From Pectobacterium atrosepticum (GTDB taxonomy: Bacteria > Pseudomonadota > Gammaproteobacteria > Enterobacterales > Enterobacteriaceae): a stretch of DNA of 64,000 nucleotides. Below, piece after piece: positions 1 to 8,269 of this stretch (position 1 is the first letter of the stretch; every line of letters starts with the position of its first letter). The DNA lies in assembly GCA_019056595.1 (NCBI GenBank), contig CP036163.1, positions 310,001 to 374,000 of the forward strand, given 5' to 3'. Under the pieces are notes generated by a model. That model had not been told where the DNA came from, made no database searches, and saw only the letters and a list, made by a program, of their open reading frames with translations. Position numbers and translations under genes: made by a program.

Positions 1-124
1 TGGTTCATTTAGTTATAGCTGAGCTTTGGACACGCGGCAATTGACGAATTGGCCGGATTCGATGGATAAAGATCGCTGATGGGATAAAAAAGACGTGTGT
101 TTGCGCTGTCTATCAATTGAGAAG

Positions 125-146
125 TGCGCTCCCCTGAGAGAGCGCA
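125..146 (-). terminator. Hairpin after the sugar operon
   Basis: A 7-bp inverted repeat (TGCGCTC / GAGCGCA) with an 8-base loop lies 15 bases past the aldolase stop codon, where the minus-strand operon should end. There is no clear T-run, so it is a candidate terminator or mRNA-end stabiliser only. Nothing else is seen in bases 1-160. Confidence 0.4.
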
Positions 147-160
147 ACATAGCGTCTGAA

Positions 161-1060
161 CTAGGGGCGCTGGTACCGTTTTAACAGCGCCTGAATATCG
201 TTAAGGCGTGAGACGGCAACCGTGGATAGCTTCTCTTTAGAAACGTTGCGATCGAGCGAGATGCAATCCTTCCACAGAGAACGACCGGCAATCACGCCAG
301 AAGCGCCATTTTTTAACGCGCTCTCCACCTGAGGGAGAAAGGTAGCGTGATCGACGCCCGCAGACAGAACGGCCCAGGGTATTTCACCGCAGAGTGTGGT
401 CACGCGCGCGCAGGCTTCATCCGACCCAGGATAAGGAATCTTCAAGACTTTTGCGCCTTGATCGATACAGGCCTGACAGCCCGCCGGAATGAGCTCAGGC
501 AGAAGGCGGGTATAGGCATCACGAGATTCATTTTCCAGAGAATAGGTCAGAAATTCGACGACGAGCAGTAAATCCTCCTGCGCAAAATCCTGAATCACGG
601 TACGGAGTGTTTCAAGATTACGCGTATTGGCGTCTGGGATATCCGGGCGAAGGTAGATCATGATTTTTCCACCGGTGGCCCCCCATTCGCGGACTTTGCG
701 TGCCGTCACGCCCTCAACCATAGTGGAGATCCGATAGCCTTCTGGGGTCGTTTCCCAACCTGAAGCATCAAGCCCGATGAGCAGACCGGTATCGCGAGGC
801 AAAATGTTTTCGTCTATAAGACCCGGTATGGCACAGATCGGATCGACCAGTACACAGCCCGCCTCAGCCGCCAGATAGCGAGTGATGTCGTATTTTGTTT
901 TTCCTAATGTTTCATTGGTAATCGCAGCCTGCGCATCAGAGGTCGGTGCTAATAACGTTCGCATGCCGCCACGTTGATCGCAGGCAATAACCATCATAGC
1001 GCCCGTCGCGTTACAAATTAATTGATATCCTCGGTGCTCAGCTGTTGTCATGGTGTTCAT
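161..1060 (-). CDS. LacD/YihT-type class I ketose-bisphosphate aldolase
   Basis: This 299-aa protein resembles tagatose-1,6-bisphosphate aldolase LacD and the sulfofructose-phosphate aldolase YihT. The pattern ACDQRGGMR at residues 26-34, a VVEF strand ending near Glu169, the expected Schiff-base lysine in VLKIPYPG (Lys207) and a phosphate-binding GVIAGR segment near residue 260 all fit a class I TIM-barrel aldolase. I start at the ATG preceded by GAGGG 8 bases upstream; a longer frame with four more codons and another ATG lacks that spacing. It is the last gene of the operon, so it probably cleaves the bisphosphate made by the phosphofructokinase homologue (inference). The exact sugar cannot be read from the sequence. 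Confidence 0.82.
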   Translation of the reverse strand: MNTMTTAEHRGYQLICNATGAMMVIACDQRGGMRTLLAPTSDAQAAITNETLGKTKYDITRYLAAEAGCVLVDPICAIPGLIDENILPRDTGLLIGLDASGWETTPEGYRISTMVEGVTARKVREWGATGGKIMIYLRPDIPDANTRNLETLRTVIQDFAQEDLLLVVEFLTYSLENESRDAYTRLLPELIPAGCQACIDQGAKVLKIPYPGSDEACARVTTLCGEIPWAVLSAGVDHATFLPQVESALKNGASGVIAGRSLWKDCISLDRNVSKEKLSTVAVSRLNDIQALLKRYQRP

Positions 1061-1096
1061 GATAATTACCCTCATAAAATTAATGTAAATAAGCGA

Positions 1097-1630
1097 TTAA
1101 TCCAGGTGTGTTTTGATCCATTGAATTAATTCCTGATGATTAATTTCCTTATCCTGATCAACCGTGTAACACTTCCCAATGCACATTGGCTGTGCCTGAT
1201 GTGCGAGTGAAATTAATTCCGGGAGATACTCATCACCGGGATGGCCTTTTATTCTTTCATTCATTCTGGTTTGATATCGTTCTGCCACCCGATCGGATGA
1301 GATGGCATTCCATATTTCAAGCGGATGTTCGATATCACACGAGGTCAGATATTCCTGTAATATCGATTTTTCGCGAAATCCGAACCAGGCATCAAGAATA
1401 AAAATACTACTATTAGGCGCTTGCCTAACGATATTAAACATCGCCTGATACGCGGCGCATCCCAGTTTTCTATTTAACGATCTATCGATAATGTCGCAGA
1501 ACTGCATCATGAATGGTTCTTTTATTTCATCGAGGCTTAACCGTGGGAGATGCAATTCATCAGCAATAATACGCGCCACAGTGCTTTTCCCTGATGCGGG
1601 TATGCCATTTACTAAAATAATTTTTTTCAT
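1097..1630 (-). CDS. P-loop (AAA_33-like) small-molecule kinase or ATPase
   Basis: This 177-aa protein opens with a Walker A motif, GIPASGKST at residues 9-17, and has the size of small kinases such as gluconokinase-like or chloramphenicol-phosphotransferase-like P-loop proteins. A hydrophobic strand ending in LDAW follows as a possible Walker B. Its ATG overlaps the IIA stop by four bases (ATGA), so it is translationally coupled and belongs to the sugar operon. The substrate is unknown: PTS uptake already gives a phosphorylated sugar and the operon has its own phosphofructokinase-like enzyme, so this may be an accessory or repair kinase (inference). I do not recognise a named orthologue. Confidence 0.7.
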   Translation of the reverse strand: MKKIILVNGIPASGKSTVARIIADELHLPRLSLDEIKEPFMMQFCDIIDRSLNRKLGCAAYQAMFNIVRQAPNSSIFILDAWFGFREKSILQEYLTSCDIEHPLEIWNAISSDRVAERYQTRMNERIKGHPGDEYLPELISLAHQAQPMCIGKCYTVDQDKEINHQELIQWIKTHLD

Positions 1631-2064
1631 AATACCCCGACAATATCATCTGACGTGGTGGCACATCGAATCCGAGAGAGCATGTCATCCTGCTCCAATA
1701 GATTGACGATGGAGGCGATGCCTTCTGTAATATGAGCATCACTGTTAACGCCACCAAACATAATTAAAATATCCACCGGTTCACTTCCATGAATAGAAAG
1801 TGGAGTTTGTAACGTTAGTAAACTGAAGCAATTCTCAATAACGCCGCACTCAGGGCGGGCATGTGGAATAGCGACTCCTTCATCAAAAACATAATAAGGA
1901 CCGTACTCCTTCGTGCTTTCTATCACCGCAATGGGATAGTCCCTCGTAATACACCCCGCACTGATTAATGGTTGTGCGGCACAATAAATAGCCTCTTCCC
2001 ATGTTTTACACATCACGCCGAGTTGAATGCAATTGTGCTGCAAAAGGAAATTTTTTATGCTCAT
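1627..2064 (-). CDS. PTS sugar-specific IIA component (mannitol/fructose/ascorbate type)
   Basis: This 145-aa single-domain protein is the size of a PTS EIIA-2 domain. The phosphoryl-accepting histidine is expected at His68 in GVAIPHARPE, the signature of this family and of UlaC. It would take phosphate from HPr and pass it to the separate IIB encoded upstream. The start is set by GAGG five bases before an ATG; its stop overlaps the downstream kinase gene. Together with IIB and the UlaA-like IIC it makes a complete three-subunit permease of the ascorbate-Gat superfamily. Confidence 0.88.
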   Translation of the reverse strand: MSIKNFLLQHNCIQLGVMCKTWEEAIYCAAQPLISAGCITRDYPIAVIESTKEYGPYYVFDEGVAIPHARPECGVIENCFSLLTLQTPLSIHGSEPVDILIMFGGVNSDAHITEGIASIVNLLEQDDMLSRIRCATTSDDIVGVL

Positions 2065-2070
2065 AAAGCC

Positions 2071-2349
2071 TCATATATTTTTCCGAATGGTATTTCTGAG
2101 TTCATCGATCTGAATGAAAATAGTATCAACCCGATCCCGATAATCAGGATGGGAAGAAAATAATTGAATGGCCTGATTGTATTTAATCATTAACGTTTTT
2201 TGTGTTTCACTATGCGTCGGATCTTGTGCTAAACGAGATTCAAGTTCCGTTAATTCATCCTCAATTTCCCTGACGCGATTGTCATTTGTATTATCACGGT
2301 GACCGGAAGGCGGGGCAGGCGATAAAAAACGTTTGAGTAGAGAAAACAT
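2071..2349 (-). CDS. Small predicted coiled-coil protein of the sugar operon, function unknown
   Basis: I do not recognise this 92-aa protein. It has no membrane span or signal peptide. A basic, proline-containing N-terminus (about residues 1-20) precedes a charged segment with heptad-like spacing (about 27-55) rich in Glu, Leu and Arg, then a second helical region. It is probably real because an AAGGAG sequence sits 5 bases before the ATG and it lies between the IIC and IIA genes with short gaps in the same orientation. A role as partner or regulator of the permease is possible but not shown by sequence. Confidence 0.62.
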   Translation of the reverse strand: MFSLLKRFLSPAPPSGHRDNTNDNRVREIEDELTELESRLAQDPTHSETQKTLMIKYNQAIQLFSSHPDYRDRVDTIFIQIDELRNTIRKNI

Positions 2350-2413
2350 AGTAACTCCTTAGCAATTGACACAATGACATTAATGACGACAGACCATGCG
2401 ACGTGTTTATGCG

Positions 2414-3751
2414 CTATTGCGATAGTTTACGATTCGCAATAAAGGCAATGGCTGCAACGAACGCGACAAATGCGGCGACAAATAACCAGTCCTGCTGGAA
2501 GGCGTGTCCTAATATCAGGCCAGTACCGATAACGTCAGAATCACTGAAGGTGACGCCAGTAAATCCGAAGACTTCCAGTAATGGCACCAGAATGGCTGGC
2601 AATAAGGTAATGAAAAGACCATGAACCACACCGCCGATAATAGCGCCGCGCCGACCTCCCATTGCGTTACCGAAAATACCCGCCGTCCCGCCCGCAAAGA
2701 AGTTGGTCAATAAACCCGGCAAAATCATTGCCAATCCAAACATCGGGAAGATCAGCATTCCCAGAATGGAGCCGACGGTGGTGGCGAGGAAGCCAACAAT
2801 CACGGCGTTGGGTGCATAAGGGAAGAGCACCGGGCAATCCAACGCGGGTTTAGCGTTAGGCACCAGACGCATGGCGATACCTCGAAATGCGGGAACCAGC
2901 TCATTAAGCAGCAGACGGACACCGCTGTAGAGAACGAAAACGCCCGCCACAAACTGCATGGACTGCATAAACGAGTACATCAGATAGTTGACGCCATTGG
3001 CATATTGCGCGATGTATTCTGGTCCCGCTGCCACGGCGGGGATGAGGTACATCGGCACCATAACGACGGCCATCGACAGGTAGGTATCCTGCAAGAATTT
3101 GAAGTTATCGGGCAGCGTTAAATCTTCTGTGGATTTGGAGTTTTTACCGACTAGCCGAGCAACGGCGGCCTGCACCAGATACCCGATGGTACAAAAATGC
3201 CCGAGTGCAACATCATCGGAATTTGTGATTTTACGGACAATCGGCTGTGCCAGCGCAGGCATCAGCACGGCCATAATGCCGCCAAATATGCCTCCGGTTA
3301 GGATCAGCGTCGCGCCGGTTAAGCCCGACTTATAGCCGATCACGGTACCGATTGTTGCCATCCACAGCAGAGCCTGTCCCGTCAGGAAGATATATTTAAA
3401 GGGGGTAATTCGTGCAATCAGGATGTTGACGGCAAAGATCACCATCAGCGTTAACGCGACTTCTGAGCCGAGTTCGCGGTTTGCCAATCCGGCGATGGCG
3501 GCGACATCGGTGATGTAGCCCTTCATGCCGAAACCGTGGGTAAAGATACTGTTCAAATACGTCAGAGCATCGACGATGATGTTAATCCCCGCCATCATGA
3601 TGAGGAAACCAAGCAGTGTCTTGAATGTCCCCTCTGCAATTTTCCCTACCGACTTCTTCTGTAAAATCAACCCGATCATGGCGATCAGCGCGATTAATAT
3701 GGATGCCTGGCCTAATAAATCTTTCACAATGAAATTGATAACGGTGTTCAT
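2414..3751 (-). CDS. PTS IIC permease, UlaA/SgaT (ascorbate) family
   Basis: This 445-aa, very hydrophobic protein has about ten or more membrane segments across its length. Sequence and length match the UlaA/SgaT permeases of the ascorbate-type PTS, including the glycine-rich stretch around TNFFAGGTAGIFGNAMGGRRG in the C-terminal third. It would carry the sugar across the inner membrane while IIB phosphorylates it. GAGGTG precedes the ATG by five bases. Family members transport L-ascorbate but also other substrates. None of the ascorbate-pathway enzymes (UlaD, E, F, G) is in this operon, and the companion enzymes suggest a ketose instead (inference). Confidence 0.9.
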   Translation of the reverse strand: MNTVINFIVKDLLGQASILIALIAMIGLILQKKSVGKIAEGTFKTLLGFLIMMAGINIIVDALTYLNSIFTHGFGMKGYITDVAAIAGLANRELGSEVALTLMVIFAVNILIARITPFKYIFLTGQALLWMATIGTVIGYKSGLTGATLILTGGIFGGIMAVLMPALAQPIVRKITNSDDVALGHFCTIGYLVQAAVARLVGKNSKSTEDLTLPDNFKFLQDTYLSMAVVMVPMYLIPAVAAGPEYIAQYANGVNYLMYSFMQSMQFVAGVFVLYSGVRLLLNELVPAFRGIAMRLVPNAKPALDCPVLFPYAPNAVIVGFLATTVGSILGMLIFPMFGLAMILPGLLTNFFAGGTAGIFGNAMGGRRGAIIGGVVHGLFITLLPAILVPLLEVFGFTGVTFSDSDVIGTGLILGHAFQQDWLFVAAFVAFVAAIAFIANRKLSQ

Positions 3752-3764
3752 TTTTCACCTCATG

Positions 3765-4058
3765 CTATTTATGAGCCTGGATATACGCTAAAATTTTTTC
3801 TTCTATTTCATCTTTGTCGGTAAGTTTATTAAGAATGATGACCCTTTTTTTCTCATCTTCACTGGCATCGCTATTCAGAATGTCAGCAAATATTTTCTGG
3901 GTTAGGATGACGTCATAATTGAAGGCAGAGGCTTCTGAAATCGTGGTGTGATTGATTTCCGCATCAATGCCTAGCTTTTTTAGTACGGATTTCGCACTCA
4001 TTTCGATAGCGAAACTGGAGCCTAATCCACAGCCGCAAACGCAAAGTACTTTCAACAT
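3765..4058 (-). CDS. PTS IIB component, ascorbate/lactose-like fold
   Basis: This 97-aa protein begins with the IIB active-site loop: the pattern CGCGLGSS starts at Cys8, the expected phosphocysteine, and is followed by an amphipathic helix as in UlaB and GatB. I use the internal ATG giving MLKVLCVCGCG because GAGG lies eight bases upstream; the frame remains open further upstream into the preceding gene, but that extension would add about 21 residues not seen in the family. It lies 10 bases after the phosphofructokinase-like gene and 13 before the IIC gene, so the permease subunits are co-transcribed. Confidence 0.87.
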   Translation of the reverse strand: MLKVLCVCGCGLGSSFAIEMSAKSVLKKLGIDAEINHTTISEASAFNYDVILTQKIFADILNSDASEDEKKRVIILNKLTDKDEIEEKILAYIQAHK

Positions 4059-4068
4059 AATAATGGCC

Positions 4069-5049
4069 TCATATAAGATGATGAGTTTTCGCGAGCTTAT
4101 AAAAGTGACTTTCGACATCAACCAAACGTCGTTCAGAATCCTCCAGATCGATAGGGATCGCTTTGTTGTTATTATTGATAATGATAATTTTATTAGTCAG
4201 GCCAGCGTTAATACACCGAACCATTTCTTCTGCTAACAGGGTGCCCTGAATAATTTCTTCCCCGGTGGGCGCGCCATTTCGTAAGCCGTATCCTAAAATG
4301 GTTTTTCGGATACGGATTCCAACCTTATGTTCGAGTTTCTTGATAATAGTATCGATAGCGCCCTGAAAACCGGGAGTGTATTCATGGGTGTAGCCTTCAG
4401 AGCATAAAATGATCACGCTATTTTGTTCTGCGATTTTATCCCGAATACATTGTGCTAACGCATCAATATCCCACGGTGATTCTGGAATGAGTGCGATATC
4501 GGCATTACTCTTTAATGCCGCCTGTAGTGTTAATTCACCACAATAGCCACCGAGTAATTCAATCATGAATACCCGACCTTGTAATCCACGGCCCGTATTA
4601 CGCAATTTCTCTACTTCACTCATTACTTGTTCGCAGGCGGTGGAAAAACCAATCGTATAGCTATTTCCTGAGATGTCATTATCAATCGTCATTCCTACAC
4701 CGTAGCAATGAATACCATAGCAACTTAATTTTTTTAGAAATTGGAACGAGCCATCTCCACCGGCCATAATGAGCGAGTCGAGCTTTTGTTTTTGGATATT
4801 TTTGACGATTTTCTCGTAGTCTGTTTTTCTACATTTCCCGGTTTTTCTCCCTGATGTAACCAAGGGCATTGATGAGAGTGAATAATCCACCAGATCGCGG
4901 CGGGTGAGAACTTTGCAGCAGTTATCGATAAGGCCATTAATTCCACCATCGAAAATGACGATGTCAGAGGCAGTCATTCTATTCACCTGAAAGATGAAGT
5001 TATTTATTCCGCTAACGTCGCCGCCGCTAATAACTAGTCCAATTTTCAT
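4069..5049 (-). CDS. Phosphofructokinase (PfkA)-family sugar-phosphate kinase, divergent
   Basis: This 326-aa protein has the PfkA fold signatures: SGGDVSG near residues 8-14, GGDGS at 97-101, the catalytic TIDND at 121-125, TIGFSTA, and LGGYCGE near 166-172. GGDGS rather than GGDDS indicates ATP rather than pyrophosphate as donor (family knowledge). The ligand-binding block RKTILGYGLRNGAP (248-261) has Tyr254 where E. coli PfkA has the fructose-6-phosphate-binding His249, and the arginine of the MGR motif is glycine. So the substrate may be another ketose 6-phosphate such as tagatose 6-phosphate (inference). The start is the second of two adjacent ATG codons, five bases after AGAGG. It is the first gene of the operon. 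Confidence 0.85.
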   Translation of the reverse strand: MKIGLVISGGDVSGINNFIFQVNRMTASDIVIFDGGINGLIDNCCKVLTRRDLVDYSLSSMPLVTSGRKTGKCRKTDYEKIVKNIQKQKLDSLIMAGGDGSFQFLKKLSCYGIHCYGVGMTIDNDISGNSYTIGFSTACEQVMSEVEKLRNTGRGLQGRVFMIELLGGYCGELTLQAALKSNADIALIPESPWDIDALAQCIRDKIAEQNSVIILCSEGYTHEYTPGFQGAIDTIIKKLEHKVGIRIRKTILGYGLRNGAPTGEEIIQGTLLAEEMVRCINAGLTNKIIIINNNNKAIPIDLEDSERRLVDVESHFYKLAKTHHLI

Positions 5050-5188
5050 CATCGCCTCTACAATATGAATAACCATCTTGTGAACACAATGTTATTAAAC
5101 TGATAAGGCGTTTTTTTGATGAATGTCTCAAATTTGTATTTAACTATGGAAGGGTATGTCTTGACAGTGATGTTATTGACTTTATTGT

Positions 5189-5204
5189 TGTGATGATTAT
5201 CACA
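5189..5204. promoter_or_regulatory. Predicted CRP-cAMP site, operon side
   Basis: TGTGA-N6-TCACA matches both CRP half-sites exactly, in an AT-rich setting. Its centre is about 147 bases before the start codon of the phosphofructokinase-like gene, as expected for activation of a PTS sugar operon. Confidence 0.75.
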
Positions 5205-5310
5205 ATTTAAAAATAAGCAACCTGACTAACTTGTTAATTAATTTAGGATTTAACATCTTCATCTTTTTTATTTCCCCTGACCTTTTCTGCTAAAAAACGA
5301 ATACGTATTT

Positions 5311-5326
5311 TGTGAATAGTTTCACA
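5311..5326. promoter_or_regulatory. Predicted CRP-cAMP site, dadA side
   Basis: A second exact TGTGA-N6-TCACA lies about 122 bases downstream of the first and about 212 bases before dadA. CRP activation of dadA is known in E. coli, so this site may serve dadA, the sugar operon or both. Confidence 0.7.
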
Positions 5327-5530
5327 GTTATTTCGTTACGATCTCAATGATGAATCGAAGATATAAAAGACGACGATAGATAAATGTTATCGCTGAGACG
5401 AGTGACAATTCCCTCCCAAATGCTAGAGTAGTCTTCAGTTTTACCTTTTAACTAGTGTTTTATTCCATTAAATAAGCATTTTTCCAGCAGATTAGACGGT
5501 CTTTTACGGAAAGAAAGGGAGAGCGGTAGC

Positions 5531-6790
5531 ATGCGGGTTGTGATTCTGGGAAGTGGTGTAGTTGGCGTCAGTACCGCCTGGTATCTTGCGCAGGCAGGGC
5601 ATGATGTCACCGTTATCGACAGACAACCGGAGCCTGCGTTGGAAACCAGCGCCGGGAATGCCGGACAGATTTCCCCCGGCTATGCCGCGCCTTGGGCTGC
5701 ACCGGGAATACCGCTGAAAGCGATAAAATGGATGTTCCAGCGCCATGCGCCGTTGGCCATTCGGCCTGACTTCACGACTGCACAGCTTTGTTGGATGTGG
5801 CAAATGCTGCTTAACTGCGATGCGCGCCACTATAAAACCAATAAAGCGCGGATGGTGCGTCTGGCTGAATACAGCCGTGACTGCTTGCAACAGCTGCGGC
5901 GAGATACGGGTATCCAGTACGAAGGTCGACAAGGTGGAACGCTGCAACTGTTCCGCACCGAACAGCAATATGACAATGCGACACGGGATATCGCCGTGCT
6001 GGAAGAGGCTGGCGTACCGTATCAATTGTTGGCTCGCCATGAGCTGGCCTCGATTGAACCCGCGTTGGCGAATGTAGTCGGGACACTGACTGGCGGGCTG
6101 CGTTTACCACACGATGAGACGGGCGATTGCCAACTGTTCACCCGCCAACTGGCAGCGATGGCCGCTGAGGCTGGTGTCACGTTTAAACTGGGGCGTAACG
6201 TCCGTCAACTGCGGGTTGAAGGGCAGAGCGTCACGGGCGTGCAGTGCGACGACGAGATGATTGTGGCAGATGCCTATGTGATGGCCTGCGGTTCCTATTC
6301 AACGGGACTACTGCGCCAGTGGTTCGATATTCCGGTTTATCCGCTGAAAGGTTATTCACTGACGATCCCGCTGGCGGATGACGCCTCAGCACCGGTTTCT
6401 ACCGTGCTGGATGAAACGTACAAAGTGGCAATTACGCGTTTTGACAATCGTATTCGCGTTGGTGGAATGGCAGAAGTTGTGGGCTTCAACACTGATTTGA
6501 ACCCCAAGCGCCGGGAAACGCTGGAAATGGTGGTACGCGATTTGTATCCCCATTGTGGCCCGATTGAGCAAGCGACATTCTGGACGGGATTGCGTCCGAT
6601 GACACCGGACGGTACGCCGCTGGTGGGACGTTCACCGCTGAAAAACCTGTATCTGAATACCGGCCACGGCACATTAGGCTGGACGATGGCCTGCGGGTCG
6701 GGAAAATTGCTGGCTGATATTCTGTCGGATAAATCACCGGAGATTGAGGCCGATGATTTATCCGTGTCTCGCTATACTCGTCATACTTAA
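5531..6790 (+). CDS. dadA: D-amino acid dehydrogenase small subunit, C-terminal tail altered
   Basis: DadA is a membrane-associated FAD enzyme that oxidises D-alanine and other D-amino acids to 2-oxo acids and ammonia and feeds electrons to the respiratory chain. The 419-aa product has the N-terminal dinucleotide-binding motif GSGVVG (residues 7-12), the [20 protein letters not shown] block, and the C-terminal [15 protein letters not shown] and [10 protein letters not shown] motifs. The start follows GGGAGAG. It ends about 13 residues earlier than E. coli DadA (432 aa), because the last codons run into an ERIC-type repeat that supplies the stop. The partner alanine racemase gene dadX, next to dadA in E. 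coli, is absent here. Confidence 0.95.
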   Translation: MRVVILGSGVVGVSTAWYLAQAGHDVTVIDRQPEPALETSAGNAGQISPGYAAPWAAPGIPLKAIKWMFQRHAPLAIRPDFTTAQLCWMWQMLLNCDARHYKTNKARMVRLAEYSRDCLQQLRRDTGIQYEGRQGGTLQLFRTEQQYDNATRDIAVLEEAGVPYQLLARHELASIEPALANVVGTLTGGLRLPHDETGDCQLFTRQLAAMAAEAGVTFKLGRNVRQLRVEGQSVTGVQCDDEMIVADAYVMACGSYSTGLLRQWFDIPVYPLKGYSLTIPLADDASAPVSTVLDETYKVAITRFDNRIRVGGMAEVVGFNTDLNPKRRETLEMVVRDLYPHCGPIEQATFWTGLRPMTPDGTPLVGRSPLKNLYLNTGHGTLGWTMACGSGKLLADILSDKSPEIEADDLSVSRYTRHT

Positions 6791-6912
6791 AGTTGCATGT
6801 GCGTTGGCTGCGCTTAAATACTCGGCCCGTCGTGGGCCTCGCCCTGAAGGGCCGCTGCAAGCAGCGTTCAAATCTGCTCCCGGCAGATTTGTCACCCGAA
6901 TCACTTACCTGA
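6780..6912. repeat. Partial ERIC element with an insertion module
   Basis: The left ERIC end (catactt...gcgttggctg) begins inside the last codons of dadA. It is interrupted at about 6811-6892 by an 82-base hairpin-rich module nearly identical to one at 18810-18891, and resumes with the ERIC core (cacccgaatcacttacctga). The right half of the ERIC is missing. The element lies between the convergent dadA and MFS genes. Confidence 0.85.
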
Positions 6913-6928
6913 TGTTTTGCACTAGGCA

Positions 6929-8128
6929 CTAGGCACGGGGCAGCGATGTAATGCTGCTCTTGTGGTGACGCGTGAGCAGGCGGGCGCGTATCGCCAGCAG
7001 GGCGGCACAAAGCATAACCAGCGCCAGTGATATTTTTGACGGCAGAGGAATCGCCATCGCACCCAGCCCCAACACCGCACCGCCGGCCATCTGCACAAAT
7101 CCTACCATCGCCGACGCAATACCCGCCTCATTGGGATAAGGCTCCAGCGCATAGCTGGTGGATGGACCGATCAAAAATGCCAGACCCGCACAGGCCAGCG
7201 CGACGGGCAACATGTAGGTTGGCCAAGTGTCTTGCATCGCTTCGGGTAAGAGCGCGACACCACCAAGCAGCGAAAGAAAACCCGCTCCCATCAGCAGGCT
7301 ACCGATAGCCAGACAGCGCGGCCGACCGACTTTGCGGATAATACGATTCGCGAAGAAGCTGACCAGCATAATCCAAAAACCGTTCGCGCCGAAGGCAATC
7401 GAAAACTCAAGCGGTGTGAGTTGCGCCTGATTCATCAACACCACAGGAGAAAAGGTGACATAGGTTAACGCCATGCCCATTGCGCCCGCATTGACTGATG
7501 CGAACCCCAGAAAGTGGCGATCGGATAGCAGGCGGGCATATTGGCGCAGCGGCAAACCGTGCACAGGTAAGGTTGAGTCTGGGCGTGTTTCTGGTAGAAA
7601 GCGGATAATGAGAGCCAGTACCAAAATGCTGTAACCTGCCAGGAACCAGAAGGGTGCACGCCAGCCAAAGGCTTCGGCCAAAAGTCCGCCTAATAGCGGT
7701 GCCAGCGCCGGTACAATGTTCAGCGTGCCGTTAAGAAAGCCATAGGTTCTGGCGGCATCATCGCCGTTTAGTTTGTCACGCACGCTGCTGAAAATGGCAA
7801 CGGCGGTACAGCAGACGGCCATGCCCTGAAAAATGCGTGAGAGAATGAAGAGTGTGGCGCTGGTGGCTAGTGCCGCAATGATCGCACCGATGATGTAAAT
7901 AACCACGCCAGCTAACGCCATTGGACGCCGACCATATTTATCAACCAGCGGTCCGGCCAGAAGCTGACCTAATCCCATGACCAGAATAAAGAGAGCGACG
8001 GTAGACTGAATCAGCGATTCTGGGCTGTCCAGCGCCACGGCGATGGCGGGGATAAGCGGTAAATAGATGTCAATGCCCAGAGGGCCGAGTAGAACCAGAG
8101 TCAGTAAAATCAGAACAAATCGTTGCAT
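6929..8128 (-). CDS. Bcr/CflA-family MFS drug or metabolite efflux transporter
   Basis: This 399-aa inner-membrane protein has about 12 hydrophobic segments. The N-terminal pattern GIDIYLPLIPAIA is typical of the Bcr/CflA subfamily of drug:H+ antiporters, and the MFS loop motif GPLVDKYGRRP lies between helices 2 and 3. Family members export chloramphenicol, bicyclomycin or sulfonamides, or metabolites; the substrate here cannot be predicted. A short tandem duplication (ctaggca twice) covers its stop codon. It is convergent with dadA and appears monocistronic, with about 140 bases between its start and the end of yeaH. Confidence 0.85.
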   Translation of the reverse strand: MQRFVLILLTLVLLGPLGIDIYLPLIPAIAVALDSPESLIQSTVALFILVMGLGQLLAGPLVDKYGRRPMALAGVVIYIIGAIIAALATSATLFILSRIFQGMAVCCTAVAIFSSVRDKLNGDDAARTYGFLNGTLNIVPALAPLLGGLLAEAFGWRAPFWFLAGYSILVLALIIRFLPETRPDSTLPVHGLPLRQYARLLSDRHFLGFASVNAGAMGMALTYVTFSPVVLMNQAQLTPLEFSIAFGANGFWIMLVSFFANRIIRKVGRPRCLAIGSLLMGAGFLSLLGGVALLPEAMQDTWPTYMLPVALACAGLAFLIGPSTSYALEPYPNEAGIASAMVGFVQMAGGAVLGLGAMAIPLPSKISLALVMLCAALLAIRARLLTRHHKSSITSLPRA

Positions 8129-8269
8129 AACAAAACAGAAATCTACGTTTTATGGGTTCGACAGGGTAATGCGCACATTGGCGGAAAGGAAGTATTATCT
8201 TTGTGACAACGTCACGCTGATGTCGTTGGGAAAGGAAATCGGCCAGTTTACTGGCCGATTAAGATGTGC

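Larger units (their letters stand above)
5050..5530. other. Divergent control region between the sugar operon and dadA
   Basis: This 481-base stretch has no gene. It holds two consensus CRP sites (listed separately), a 10-bp perfect palindrome AATACGTATT at 5300-5309 that could be half of a repressor operator, and the GGGAGAG ribosome-binding site of dadA at 5517-5524. Exact promoters cannot be assigned by eye. No regulator gene for the operon is next to it inside the window. Confidence 0.6.
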
